A DNA stretch of 64,000 nucleotides from a bacterium (GTDB taxonomy: Bacteria; Armatimonadota; Zipacnadia; Zipacnadales; UBA11051), in the NCBI GenBank assembly GCA_021372615.1, contig JAJFUB010000146.1, forward strand, positions 27,488 to 91,487. The letters run 5' to 3'. Position numbers and translations under genes: made by a program. Shown here in pieces: positions 16,506-25,824 of the stretch. The notes beneath the pieces were generated by a model, which saw only the letters and a list, made by a program, of their open reading frames with translations, was not told where the DNA came from and did not search any database. Position 1 is the first letter of the stretch, and the number at the start of each line of letters is the position of its first letter.

Positions 16506-18844
16506 ATGGACAAGTGTATTGGTGTGCTGGCATGCCTGGCGGCCGCGATGGCCATGGCCCAGGCTGCGCCCCCGCTGGTCTGCCATCTGTCTGACTGTGC
16601 CAAGCGCACGCCGCAGTACCCGGGGATGCTGCGCGCCAGTGAAGTCTGCATGCGCAGTCTCGTCCCGCGCACTGCCAGCCAGAAGAGCCCCTACGACACG
16701 CTGCAGGCCCTTCGCGACTTCCACGTGACGCGCCTGGAGTGGACCTACAGCCTGACGCCCCAGTTCATCGCACAGGCGCAGGCGCTGGGGTGCACCGTCT
16801 CGGGCGCGGCGGCCAACGGCACCCTCGCCGGCGTGGACCATACGACGGCGGACTGGTTCATGGCCTTCAGCGCGCTCAATCTCAACGGCGAGGCGGTGGA
16901 GGCCCCGTGGATGCGGCCGTGGTCGGGGCACGCGCTGTGGCACTGTGTCAACAACCCTCGGGCCCGCGCGGGCTATCTGGCCTATGTGCAGAGCCTCGTG
17001 GACATGGGCGTCCGGGACATCCAGCGCGATGACCCCAGCATGAACCTCAACGCCACGAACTGGGGCGGCTGCTTCTGCCCGTACTGCCTGGCCGGCTTCC
17101 GCGAGTATCTCCAGCAACGCGGCGACCGCGAGCAACTGGCGAGGCTCGGGGTGGCCAGCCTGGCGCAGTTCGACTACGCGGCCTACTTGCGCGAGGGGGG
17201 CGCGCCCGTCGGCGATGCCTTCGCGCAGGTCCCACGGGACTACCTGAAGGACCAGTTCATCCGCTTCCAGGAGCAGTCCACGATTGAGTTCCACCGTTGG
17301 TGGCGGTCCGAGCTGGACCGGCACGCCGGGCGCCATGTGCCCGTCTCGTCCAACAACGGCGCCAGCGACTTCGGCCCGATCCACCAGTTGTTCGACTTCT
17401 ACATCGGCGAACTGAACTACAGCCAGGCTTCGCCGGAGTCGCTGGCTGAGGCGCTCCGCCGGGCCCGGGAACTGGGCAAGGGCCAGTCGGTGACGATGCC
17501 GCTACGCCACGAGGCTGCCGAGACGCCCGAGTGGGTGCGCCGCACCCGGCAGACCATCGCCACCTGCTACGCGCTGGGGATGCACATCGAAGCCCCCTGG
17601 GACACGTATCTGCCTGTCCGGGGCGAGGTCCCGGCGCGCTATTTCGGGCGGCCGGCGGACACCGCCGACCTGTTCGGGCTCGTGCGGGCCTGCCCGCAGC
17701 TCTTCGACGACTACGAGGAAGCGGTCGTACTGGGCGGCGCGCTCGACGAGGGGCGGTGGACGCCCGAGACGCGCCCCGTGACCGTATGGACGGCCCGGAG
17801 CAGGTCTATGCCGTCGCCCGGGCGCTGCCCGGCCGTCCCGAAGCGCCGGTCGTCGTGCACTTGGTGGACTGGTCCGACCGGCCGCAGCCCTTCACCATCA
17901 GCCTCAATCCGCAGGTCTTCTTCGCCGGCCAGCCGGTGCAGGTCAGCCTCATCACGCCCCGCCCCTACGAGGCGGCGGCTCATGCGGCGGCCGAGGAGAG
18001 CCATGACTACAGCGGGCTCATTGCCGAGCAGACGCTCGCCAGCGGCCAGGTGACGACCTGTGACCTCCCCGCCCTGCAGCCCTGGGGCCTGCTGGTCATC
18101 CGGCCGGTCGCGGACGCGGCCGGGCTCTGGCCTCCTCGCCTCGTGCGGACAGAAGTGGGAGGCGAGGAGGCCGTCGGGGCTGTGGCGCTGAACACCGGGG
18201 CCACGGTCCGCTTCACGACCGATGGCGCCGATCCCGAGCCTGACTCGCCGGTGCTGACGGCGCCGGTGCTCCTGCGGGGCCTGCAGGGCTTCCGGGCGCG
18301 GTGCTATCGCGGGGGCAAGGCCTCCGCGGTCGTCGCGCTGACTCACCTGCCGCAGCCCGGCCCCCCGTGGCGCGACCTGTTGGTCAATGCGGACTTCGCC
18401 CAGGGCCAGACCGCGTGGAAAGCCGTCGTCGCGGCCCCCCTGGAGCCGGGGGCACTCGACTTCTCCACCGGCCCCATCCCCCAACTGGGCACAACCGGAG
18501 CGCGGCTGAAGGTCACCGCCAGCGACGGTGTGCCCTACCATGTGCGTCTCACCCAGCCGGTGTCGGTCGCTGCCGGGGCGGGGCTGCAACTGCGGGCCAC
18601 GCTGGCTGCCGACCGCCCGGCCCGCATACGCATCGGCGTGCAGGAGATCGCGGCGCCACACCGGGTCGTCGGCGTGCGCGTGCTGGACATTGGCCCCACG
18701 CCGCAGCGCGTGCTCATGACACCCACCAATGAGCACGGGGACCTGCAGGCCCAGTTCCAGCTTGACCTGGGCTACTGCCAGCCGGAGACCATCGTCTGGA
18801 TATCGGGGATTCAGTTGCGGGCTCGTGTCCTGCCCGCCCCGTAA
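16506..18844 (+). pseudogene. Secreted TIM-barrel glycosidase-like protein, frameshifted near 17790
   Basis: Two frames together encode one protein of about 780 residues. The first frame starts at ATG 16506 (GGAGG seven bases upstream) with a signal peptide (ACLAAAMAMAQA) and a barrel-like region with DMGVRDIQRDDPSMNL and FCPYCLAGFREYLQ, seen in putative glycoside hydrolases. It makes sense until about 17790 (PETRPVTVW). The coherent sequence then continues in the -1 frame as GPEQVYAVARALPGRPEAPV, a beta-sandwich region, then VRFTTDGADPEPDSPVLTAP, a chitobiase C-terminal-type domain, to 18844. One base appears to be missing, either by true mutation or by sequence error near the CCCC run around 17772. 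No slippery heptamer is visible. It is the first of several secreted glycan genes on this strand. Confidence 0.75.
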
Positions 18845-18856
18845 ATGGAGTCTGCC

Positions 18857-21800
18857 ATGCGTACCCGAGGTCTCGTCATCCTGCTCGCTATCTCAGTGGC
18901 GGCGTGCGTCCAGGCCGAGCCGGGCCTGCTCTTTCGCGCCTCCTTCGACGGCACGGTGCAGGCCATCAGCGCCGCGCCCGACCCTGTCACGACTGTCGGC
19001 CCCTCCCCCACCTTCGCCCCCGGCAAGTTCGGCCAGGCGCTCGTGGCGGGCGCCGAGAGCACCCTCCTGCGCTACCGCACCGACGGCAACCTCGTCCCCC
19101 AGGCCGGGTCAGTCAGCCTGTGGGTCAAGCCGGTGAACTGGGGCACGGACGGGTGCTTCCACAGCTTCTTCGAGTCCGGCCAGGAGCGCCAGGGCCTCGG
19201 CTGGCTGATCCTGTACAAGTACTTCCAGAACAACTGGCTGCTGCTGCGCTACGCCGACGAGGCGGATCAGGTCGGCATGGCGCAGGGCCTGGCCGACTGG
19301 AAGCCGGGCGAATGGCACCACCTCGTCGGAACCTGGTCCCCAGAGGGGATGCGTGTCTATGTGGACGGGGAGCTGTCCGGGACGGCTCCCCGTCCGCTGG
19401 TCGCCCAGAGCCTCGCCGACACCTTTGCCCTCGGGGACAACGGCTGGCATCTGCCCCACAAGGGCGCCCAGACGCTCGTTGACGAGGTCCGCATCTACAG
19501 CTACCCGCTGTCGCCCGAGCAGGTGCGCCGGCTTGCCGGCAAGGCGGCGGTGCAGGTGACACGGGACGCTACCAGCGACCGCTGGACGGTGCAGGTGGAA
19601 GTGCCGGACCCAGCCGTGACCAAGCAGGTTCGCGTGGCCATCAGCCCGGCCGCGGGGGGCGAGGCTGTCAAGCAAGCCACTGCCGAGGTCACCGGTCGGC
19701 TGGCCCACGTACCGGTGGATGTGGCTGGTCTTCCGCCGGGCGAGTATGCCGTGCTGGCGCAGGCCCTGGACGCCGGGGGACAGGTCATCTCGGAGGCCCG
19801 GGCGACGGCCCGGCGTTTGGCCCAGGAGCGTGTGACGCTGGACAATGGTCTGCTCCGCATTGCCTTCGACGGCGGCAACGGCGGCATTCTGGCGATCGAG
19901 GCGCCGAAGCTGGGCTTTGCGGCCCGCGCGGCGGCCGCCCCGGCCCCGCTGCTGACCGTGGACAGCGTCAAGCTCCCCGACCATGCCCGCTTCTACCAGC
20001 CCAATGATGTCAGGACGCTGCCGGCCGATGACACGATGCTCAAGGAGCTGACGGTCAAGCGCGTGGCCAAGGGGCAGCAACTCGTCGCGCGCTACGAACT
20101 GCCCGACGGCATCAGCGCCGTCGTGACGGGGGACCTGCCGGATGGCGCTGCCACGCTGTCCCTGCGGCTGAAGCTGACCCCGCCGCGCCCCCTGCGCCCG
20201 TCAGAGGCCGTGCGCGTGCCCAGCGTCGTCTTCCCCATGGTCAGCGCCCTGTGCATCGGCCCGCAGAGCGAGGATGACCTCCTGGCCACCGGCCTCGTCC
20301 AGGGGGAACTGCTGCCCAACCCCGCCGCTGCCAGCACCAGGCGCAACATGGCCTACCCCGGCCGCTGCTGCGTGCCCTGGCAGGACCTGTACGACAGCCA
20401 GGGCGGCCTGGCGCTGGTTCCCCTCTCGCCGGCCAGCCAGCAGATCGAGGTGCTGACCGAGACGGGGAACGGGGCCGTCGCGCTCGGGACGCGCTGGTGG
20501 ACGCTGCTGGAGCCGGGCGAGACGTTCGACTCCCCGGTGGTGGAACTGTCCGCCCACGCGGGGGCATGGCACGCCACCGCCGAGCGCTTCCGCCTGTGGA
20601 GCCTGCAGCATACCCCGCCGCGCCAGCAGCCCCCCTGGTTGGCCACCTGTGACGGCTGGACGGGCTTCGGGTCAGCCGGCTACAGGTTCCGCGAGTTGCC
20701 CGACGTGCTCAAGACCGCGCAGTACTACGGCTTCAACTACCTGCAGGTATGGGCCCAGATGATCCTGGGCAATGCCTACTACTCGTACTTCTACCCCAAC
20801 CCCGACCTGGGGACCGAGCAGGACCTGCGCGAGGGCATCCGGCAGGTCCACAAGCTCGGCGGCCACATCGGCTTCTACAGCAATGTCATCACCTTCGATG
20901 GCGGCGTGGACGGCAACCCGCTGCTGCAGGAGACCATCGCCAAGTACAAGCTGGCGGACGCTCGCGTCCGCACGAACATGCCGCCGTTGCCGCGCTTCTA
21001 CGACGAGGGCCTCAAGCATGTCTTCGTCGGCCCCCAGGGCCACTACGGCAAGGGCGGAGCGGCCGGGCACAGCCATTCGGGCTACCCGGACGGCTACTGG
21101 GCCATGAACCCCGGCTCCAAGTGGTGGAGCGACTACCTGGCGTTCTGGATCAGCAAGTGGAACAAGGACTACGGGGCCGACATCTGGTACCTCGACAGCT
21201 TCCCCGTGCATGGCTACGGCCTGAGCGCCGCGAACTACTCACTGGACCTCGCCCACCCCGAGGGCCTGAGCCAGGGCCAGACGCGCTTGCTCACCCGCAT
21301 CCGGCAGGACTTCCAGGGCCCGATGCTCTACGAGGGTGTCGCCTGCGCCGGCCTGATGCCGTGGACGAACTGGTGCCTGGGCACGGAACTCTCGTTCGGC
21401 AGCGGCGCCTGGTCGCGGCCGGAGATCTTCTGCTACAGCTTCAGCGACGTCTACCCGGTCTTCTCGGGCACCTGCAACACCTGGGAGGGCATCAAGCGCA
21501 TCTACGCCGACCTGGCCGAGACGGGCCGCCGGCAGGACGCGATGAACTACGTCTTCCTCAACGGGGAGCGCTTCGACGTGCTGGGCCTGCACCCGCTGAA
21601 CAAGGACGACCCGTACCACCAGCACGTCAGGAAGCTGGTCGCGCTGCGGAAGAGGGTCCGTGACGTGCTCTACCAGGGCCGCATGCGGGATGTGCTGGGC
21701 CTGTCGGGGATGCCCGAGCAGGTGCAGGCGCGGGTCTTTGCGACGAAGACCGCCGCCGTCGTCACCGTCTGGGATCGCCGCGCCAACCGGCAGCCGTGGG

Positions 21801-21967
21801 AGCTGACGATCGACACCGCAGCCCTGCCGTGGCCGCCGGGGCTGAAGCAGGCGAAGGTGCTGCTCCTGGACGGGACGGAGCAGGCCGCGCCAGTCAGGCA
21901 GGACGGCAGCAAGCTGGCCGTGACGGTGCCCGCGGGCGAGATCTGCGCTCTGCGCTTCGGCCGCTAG
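18857..21967 (+). CDS. Secreted LamG/TIM-barrel glycosidase-like protein
   Basis: A 1036-residue exported protein. The start is ATG 18857: GGAG lies six bases upstream, and an ATG at 18845 has none. The leader ends VAAC, a possible lipobox with Cys17, so it may be a lipoprotein. Residues of about 30-230 form a LamG/concanavalin-A-like domain (SLWVKPVNWG, EWHHLVGTWSPEGMRVYVDG, TLVDEVRIYSYPLS). A beta-rich middle part is followed by a TIM-barrel-like catalytic region from about residue 590 (CDGWTGFGSAGYRF, YGADIWYLDSFPVH), resembling DUF6259-type proteins. Candidate catalytic acids such as the Asp in WYLDSF are not proven. It likely acts on a complex polysaccharide outside the cell. It sits 12 bases after the frameshifted gene. 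Confidence 0.75.
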   Translation: MRTRGLVILLAISVAACVQAEPGLLFRASFDGTVQAISAAPDPVTTVGPSPTFAPGKFGQALVAGAESTLLRYRTDGNLVPQAGSVSLWVKPVNWGTDGCFHSFFESGQERQGLGWLILYKYFQNNWLLLRYADEADQVGMAQGLADWKPGEWHHLVGTWSPEGMRVYVDGELSGTAPRPLVAQSLADTFALGDNGWHLPHKGAQTLVDEVRIYSYPLSPEQVRRLAGKAAVQVTRDATSDRWTVQVEVPDPAVTKQVRVAISPAAGGEAVKQATAEVTGRLAHVPVDVAGLPPGEYAVLAQALDAGGQVISEARATARRLAQERVTLDNGLLRIAFDGGNGGILAIEAPKLGFAARAAAAPAPLLTVDSVKLPDHARFYQPNDVRTLPADDTMLKELTVKRVAKGQQLVARYELPDGISAVVTGDLPDGAATLSLRLKLTPPRPLRPSEAVRVPSVVFPMVSALCIGPQSEDDLLATGLVQGELLPNPAAASTRRNMAYPGRCCVPWQDLYDSQGGLALVPLSPASQQIEVLTETGNGAVALGTRWWTLLEPGETFDSPVVELSAHAGAWHATAERFRLWSLQHTPPRQQPPWLATCDGWTGFGSAGYRFRELPDVLKTAQYYGFNYLQVWAQMILGNAYYSYFYPNPDLGTEQDLREGIRQVHKLGGHIGFYSNVITFDGGVDGNPLLQETIAKYKLADARVRTNMPPLPRFYDEGLKHVFVGPQGHYGKGGAAGHSHSGYPDGYWAMNPGSKWWSDYLAFWISKWNKDYGADIWYLDSFPVHGYGLSAANYSLDLAHPEGLSQGQTRLLTRIRQDFQGPMLYEGVACAGLMPWTNWCLGTELSFGSGAWSRPEIFCYSFSDVYPVFSGTCNTWEGIKRIYADLAETGRRQDAMNYVFLNGERFDVLGLHPLNKDDPYHQHVRKLVALRKRVRDVLYQGRMRDVLGLSGMPEQVQARVFATKTAAVVTVWDRRANRQPWELTIDTAALPWPPGLKQAKVLLLDGTEQAAPVRQDGSKLAVTVPAGEICALRFGR

Positions 21968-21979
21968 AGGGAGGCCAAC

Positions 21980-24589
21980 ATGCCCCATTCCATCAGCAAT
22001 GACGCACTGACACTGCAGTTCCGCGACGACGGCACGCTGCTGGCCGAGAACCGCCTCTCCGGCGCCACCCGTGCGTGGCGCTGGCCGGCGTTCCGGCTAT
22101 CCCTGCGCGGCCAGGTCGTCAGTGCCGAGGCGTTCGAGCTGGACGGGGTCGCCGGCGCCGGCCAGGAGGTGACCGTGCGGCTGCATCACGCCCCCTCCGG
22201 GCTCGCGGCGGCAGTGCGCTACTGGCTGGCTGCGGGCGAGCCGTGGTTCCGCAAGCAGATCACACTCACCGCGCCGCCCGGCACGCCCACGCTCGACCGG
22301 CTGTGGGTGGACGTCCAGGAGGCCCCGCAGCCCGTCCGTCGCGTCGGCTATGGCCTCCGAGGCCTGGACGGAGAGGTCGAGGGACTGGCGACGTACGCCA
22401 ACCAGTACGGCTGCGGCTACCCGGTGTATGCCGGCGACTGGTTCGTGGGGCTGGAGCATCCCTGCGGGTTCGCACTGCCGGCGGACGGGCAGGTCGAGCT
22501 GTACCAGCACCCCGTCTGGGAGGACGACGGCGCCCTCACGAGCTTCGCCGCCGTGTTCGGGGCCGCCGCAAGCCATGACGACGCGTCCGGGGTTTTCAGC
22601 GACTACCTGTGGCGCGTCCGCCGCCCGCGCCTCGACAAGCCCTTCACGCACATATCGGTCGGCTGGTCTTCCCGCTACCTGGGCGAACACGAGTACCTGG
22701 ACACCTTCGAGGGGCGCGACGCCTTCGTCAAGGGCCTGCTCGAACTGGGGCTGCACCCGAAGGCCGTCGGCATTGACGCCGGCTGGTTCGAGCGCGCCTC
22801 GATGTACCACGGCAAGGACGATGACGAGCACGACGGCCGCCTGCTGGGGTTCACGCACATGCTGCGCGAGCACGGTCTGGACCTGGCCATCTGGGTCAGT
22901 CACAACGGCCCCGTGGGCTTTGACATGGACTGGATCGAGCAGCAGGGCTGGGAGATCGGCGAGGGGGCGTCCTCGACATACAGCTACGGGAAGTATGTCG
23001 TGATGATGCAGCCGAGCTTCGAGGAGGCGCTGACCCGGCGGCTGGAGGAGCTGGTCGGGGTCGGTGACCCCTCCCACGCCCAGATTGGGGCGGTCCACCT
23101 GAAGATGGACTGGGACAACGAGTGCGCCAGCAACGAGCACTTCGCGGATCGCTACCCGACGATTGACCACGTCCGCGAGGCGTCCACCAATGCGTTCTTC
23201 CGCATCGGCAGGCGCCTGCACGCGGCCAACCCCGAGGTGAAGCTGCGACACGGCTGGTGGCCGAGCCCGTGGTGGCTGACGTACTCGGACCATGTGTGGC
23301 TGGTGGACTCGGGCGACTGCGAATACGAGGCGTGGCCCTCGCGCACCGCCCGTGACCGCGACGCCACCCACCGCGACATGATGGTCTACATTCTCCAGCG
23401 CACGTCGGAGACGCCGGTGCCGCTGGACGCGTACGACAACCATGGCTTCGCCGACGCGCTCTGCAACTGCTTCACCACCGAGCCCCACACGTGGCTGAAC
23501 ACCTGCGTCCTGTCGGCCCTCCGGGGCACAACGTACATCCACTACCCGCTGACGCCCGAGGGCCTCCGCGACTGGCAGGCGCGGATGTTCCAGCAGGTGC
23601 TGGACTGGTGGGATGCCCACGCCGACGAGCTGGGCACCCAGGGCACGCGGATCGTGCTCGGGCGGCCGTGGGAGGGGCAGATCTACGGCTACTGGCACCC
23701 GCATGACGGCGGCGGGTGGCTCATGCTGCGCAACCCTTCGGTCGAGCCGCAGGCCGTGACGCTGCCGCTGGAGGAGTGGCTGGCTGCGGACTTAGCCGCG
23801 GTAGGGCGGGGGCTTGTACCCCGCCCAGGGGCAGTCACGAGCCCCCCGGTGGACTCTGGGCGGGGTACAAGCCCCCGCCCTACAGTCCGCCAGGTATTCC
23901 CCTACCGGAAGCACCTGGAAGCCCCCTGGGACCTCTGGCTCACTGGCCACGAAGTCGCCGTCCTACAGGTTAGCGCCGAGCCTCTGCCCGATCTCTCCCC
24001 TATCCCAGGCAGCGACCACATGCTGACGCGCACCGAGGCGGGCGTTGTGGCCTACGTGCCGGGGTCACTCCGCCCGACGGTGCATCCGGACATGCAGCTC
24101 CCGGCGCTGTGGGCCGAGACGCTGCCCGAGGGGGAGATCGAGGGGGGACGCCGCCTGCAGTGGTTTGTGGGGGTGCCGCACCGCATGGAGAGGGCCGAAC
24201 TGCTCGTGACGCTGCGCGGGCCCGAGGCCGTGCTCGACGGCCTGCAACTTCGTGCCGGCACGTCGCGCTATCGCGGTGACGCCATCCGCGACTTCAGCCC
24301 CGTCACGCGCATCTTCCAGGGCAAGCGCGGCCATGGCGGAGTACGCGTCCTACCACCCCTTGGCCCCCGCGAGCGCGACGGCTATGTGATCGCCGTGCCC
24401 GATGGTGGCTACACGGGGCTGACGGTGGAGATCACAGGCCCCCGGGCCGAGACCGTGACAGTCGAGGCGTGGCTGACGGGCTACGAGGCCCTCGCGCGCC
24501 AGGGCGAGCCGGCCAGCGAGGCCCCGGCCGCCGGGCCGCTCCTGCCGATCCACCCGTACGGCTTCCCCAGATTCCTGAAGCTGACCTAG
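21980..24589 (+). CDS. Alpha-galactosidase-like (clan GH-D) glycoside hydrolase
   Basis: An 869-residue protein without a signal peptide, so probably cytoplasmic. An N-terminal beta-sandwich (about 1-210) is followed by a TIM barrel with AVGIDAGWF and HLKMDWDNE, the latter matching the K-x-D nucleophile motif of GH27/GH36/GH31-type alpha-glycosidases; the Asp-rich LVDSGDCEYEAW is a candidate acid/base region. A C-terminal beta domain follows. At about residues 607-634 the chain contains GRGLVPRP and GRGTSPRP, which are the translation of a perfect inverted repeat (23800-23882) inserted in frame between otherwise family-like sequence. The start has GAGGGAGGCCAAC just upstream. It lies 12 bases after the LamG gene and ten bases before the URO-D-like gene, forming an operon. 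Confidence 0.8.
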   Translation: MPHSISNDALTLQFRDDGTLLAENRLSGATRAWRWPAFRLSLRGQVVSAEAFELDGVAGAGQEVTVRLHHAPSGLAAAVRYWLAAGEPWFRKQITLTAPPGTPTLDRLWVDVQEAPQPVRRVGYGLRGLDGEVEGLATYANQYGCGYPVYAGDWFVGLEHPCGFALPADGQVELYQHPVWEDDGALTSFAAVFGAAASHDDASGVFSDYLWRVRRPRLDKPFTHISVGWSSRYLGEHEYLDTFEGRDAFVKGLLELGLHPKAVGIDAGWFERASMYHGKDDDEHDGRLLGFTHMLREHGLDLAIWVSHNGPVGFDMDWIEQQGWEIGEGASSTYSYGKYVVMMQPSFEEALTRRLEELVGVGDPSHAQIGAVHLKMDWDNECASNEHFADRYPTIDHVREASTNAFFRIGRRLHAANPEVKLRHGWWPSPWWLTYSDHVWLVDSGDCEYEAWPSRTARDRDATHRDMMVYILQRTSETPVPLDAYDNHGFADALCNCFTTEPHTWLNTCVLSALRGTTYIHYPLTPEGLRDWQARMFQQVLDWWDAHADELGTQGTRIVLGRPWEGQIYGYWHPHDGGGWLMLRNPSVEPQAVTLPLEEWLAADLAAVGRGLVPRPGAVTSPPVDSGRGTSPRPTVRQVFPYRKHLEAPWDLWLTGHEVAVLQVSAEPLPDLSPIPGSDHMLTRTEAGVVAYVPGSLRPTVHPDMQLPALWAETLPEGEIEGGRRLQWFVGVPHRMERAELLVTLRGPEAVLDGLQLRAGTSRYRGDAIRDFSPVTRIFQGKRGHGGVRVLPPLGPRERDGYVIAVPDGGYTGLTVEITGPRAETVTVEAWLTGYEALARQGEPASEAPAAGPLLPIHPYGFPRFLKLT
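23800..23882. repeat. Perfect 28-bp inverted repeat inside a coding sequence
   Basis: The arms 23800-23827 and 23855-23882 are perfect reverse complements, 28 bases each, with a 27-base spacer. The arm core reads GGGCGGGGGCTTGTACCCCG. It lies wholly within the alpha-galactosidase-like gene and keeps its frame open. It has the look of a dispersed non-coding palindrome or a MITE remnant rather than coding sequence. Confidence 0.9.
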
Positions 24590-24598
24590 GAGAACGCC

Positions 24599-25771
24599 AT
24601 GTCGCCGAACAGCACGAACGCCGACGGCATCCACGCCCCTGTCCCCCGCGAGGCCATGAGTGACAGCGTCCGTCGCCTCCGCGATGCCTACAACATGGTT
24701 CCCGGTGCGCCCCTGTACCGCAAGGAGTTCTGGCTCATGCCCGGGGCCCTGGAGCGCTGGAAGACCGAGGGCATGCCACAGGACGTGCCGCTGCACGAGC
24801 TGTTCGGCTATGACAGCGGCGCGGTGTTCGGGCTGGGACGGCTGGGGTGGTGTGAGGCCGCCTTCGTGCCGGCGTTCGAGGAGAGGGTCATCGAGGATCG
24901 GGGCGACCATGAGATCGCCCAGGACTACGCCGGGCGGCATGTCCTGTTCTTCAAGAACCGCCGCGTCGGCTTCATGCCCGAGTACGTGTCCCACCCCGTC
25001 AAGGACCGGCGCACGTGGGAAGAGGACGTGAAGTGGCGGCTGGACCCGGCGACGCCGGGGCGCTGGGCGGACTTCGACCAGCACATCGCCAACGCCATCG
25101 CCGCCGCGGGGCAGGGGCTGCTGATGAGCCAGGGCCTCATCGGCGGCTACATGTACCTGCGCTCGCTCATCGGCCCGGTGGAGCTGCTCTACATGGTCCA
25201 CGACAACCCGGCGCTCATCCATGCCTGCATGGAGGCGTGGCTGACGCTGGCCGACGCCGTGGCGGCGCGCCACCAGGACCACGTCACCATCGAGGAGGTC
25301 TTCTTCGCCGAGGACATCTGCTACAACCACGGCCCGCTGATCTCACCCGACATGATGCGCGCGTTCATCCTGCCGTACTACCAGCAGCTCATCAGCCACG
25401 TGAAGGCGCGTAACATGGACCAGTCGCGGCGGGTGTATGTGCAGGTGGACACGGACGGCTTCTGCGACCCGGTGATCCCCATCTATCGCGCCGCGCACGG
25501 GCTGGACATGATGAGCCCGTTCGAGGTCGCCTCCGGCTGCGATGTCGTCCGCACCGGCCGGGAGTACCCCGACCTCATCATGCTCGGCGGGCTGGACAAG
25601 CGCGTGCTGGCCAAGACGAAGGCGGACATTGACGCGATGGTCGAGCGGATCGTGCCGACGATGCGCGAGCGCGGCGGCTACATCCCCACCATTGACCACG
25701 GCACACCCGAAGAGACGCCTTACGAGAACTACCTGTACTTTCGACAGAGGATGGTGGAGCTGGGCGGATGA
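24599..25771 (+). CDS. Uroporphyrinogen decarboxylase (URO-D) family protein
   Basis: A 390-residue cytoplasmic protein of the URO-D/MtaA-like superfamily. It has a TIM-barrel pattern with DNPALIHACMEAWL, EDICYNHGPLISPDMMRAFI, and GLDMMSPFEVASGCDVV, then MLGGLDKRVLA and IPTIDHGTPEETPYENYLYF near the end, typical of the URO-D-like proteins found with sugar genes. It lacks the clear N-terminal arginine motif of true HemE, so haem synthesis is unlikely; a methyltransferase-like or unknown decarboxylase role is more probable. AGGAG is six bases before the ATG. It is the last gene of the glycosidase operon, ten bases after the enzyme at 21980-24589. Confidence 0.8.
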   Translation: MSPNSTNADGIHAPVPREAMSDSVRRLRDAYNMVPGAPLYRKEFWLMPGALERWKTEGMPQDVPLHELFGYDSGAVFGLGRLGWCEAAFVPAFEERVIEDRGDHEIAQDYAGRHVLFFKNRRVGFMPEYVSHPVKDRRTWEEDVKWRLDPATPGRWADFDQHIANAIAAAGQGLLMSQGLIGGYMYLRSLIGPVELLYMVHDNPALIHACMEAWLTLADAVAARHQDHVTIEEVFFAEDICYNHGPLISPDMMRAFILPYYQQLISHVKARNMDQSRRVYVQVDTDGFCDPVIPIYRAAHGLDMMSPFEVASGCDVVRTGREYPDLIMLGGLDKRVLAKTKADIDAMVERIVPTMRERGGYIPTIDHGTPEETPYENYLYFRQRMVELGG

Positions 25772-25804
25772 GTGGCGAGTGGCAAGTGCCAGGTGGCAGG
25801 CAGC
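25770..25804. repeat. Five 7-bp degenerate tandem repeats
   Basis: Units read GAGTGGC, GAGTGGC, AAGTGCC, AGGTGGC, AGGCAGC, starting inside the stop codon of the URO-D-like gene and filling the gap before the next gene. Similar five-unit heptamer tracts with different sequences lie at 47094-47128 and 61417-61451. Confidence 0.6.
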
Positions 25805-25824
25805 GACGCCAGGTGAGGTGACGC

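Noticed and set aside
17760..17800. Programmed -1 frameshift in the glycosidase-like gene
   Set aside because: No X-XXY-YYZ slippery heptamer and no convincing downstream structure; a base loss or sequence error is simpler.
22097..23704. 535-codon minus-strand frame inside the alpha-galactosidase-like gene
   Set aside because: Antisense shadow; no ribosome site, no recognisable domain, and the plus strand has clear enzyme motifs.
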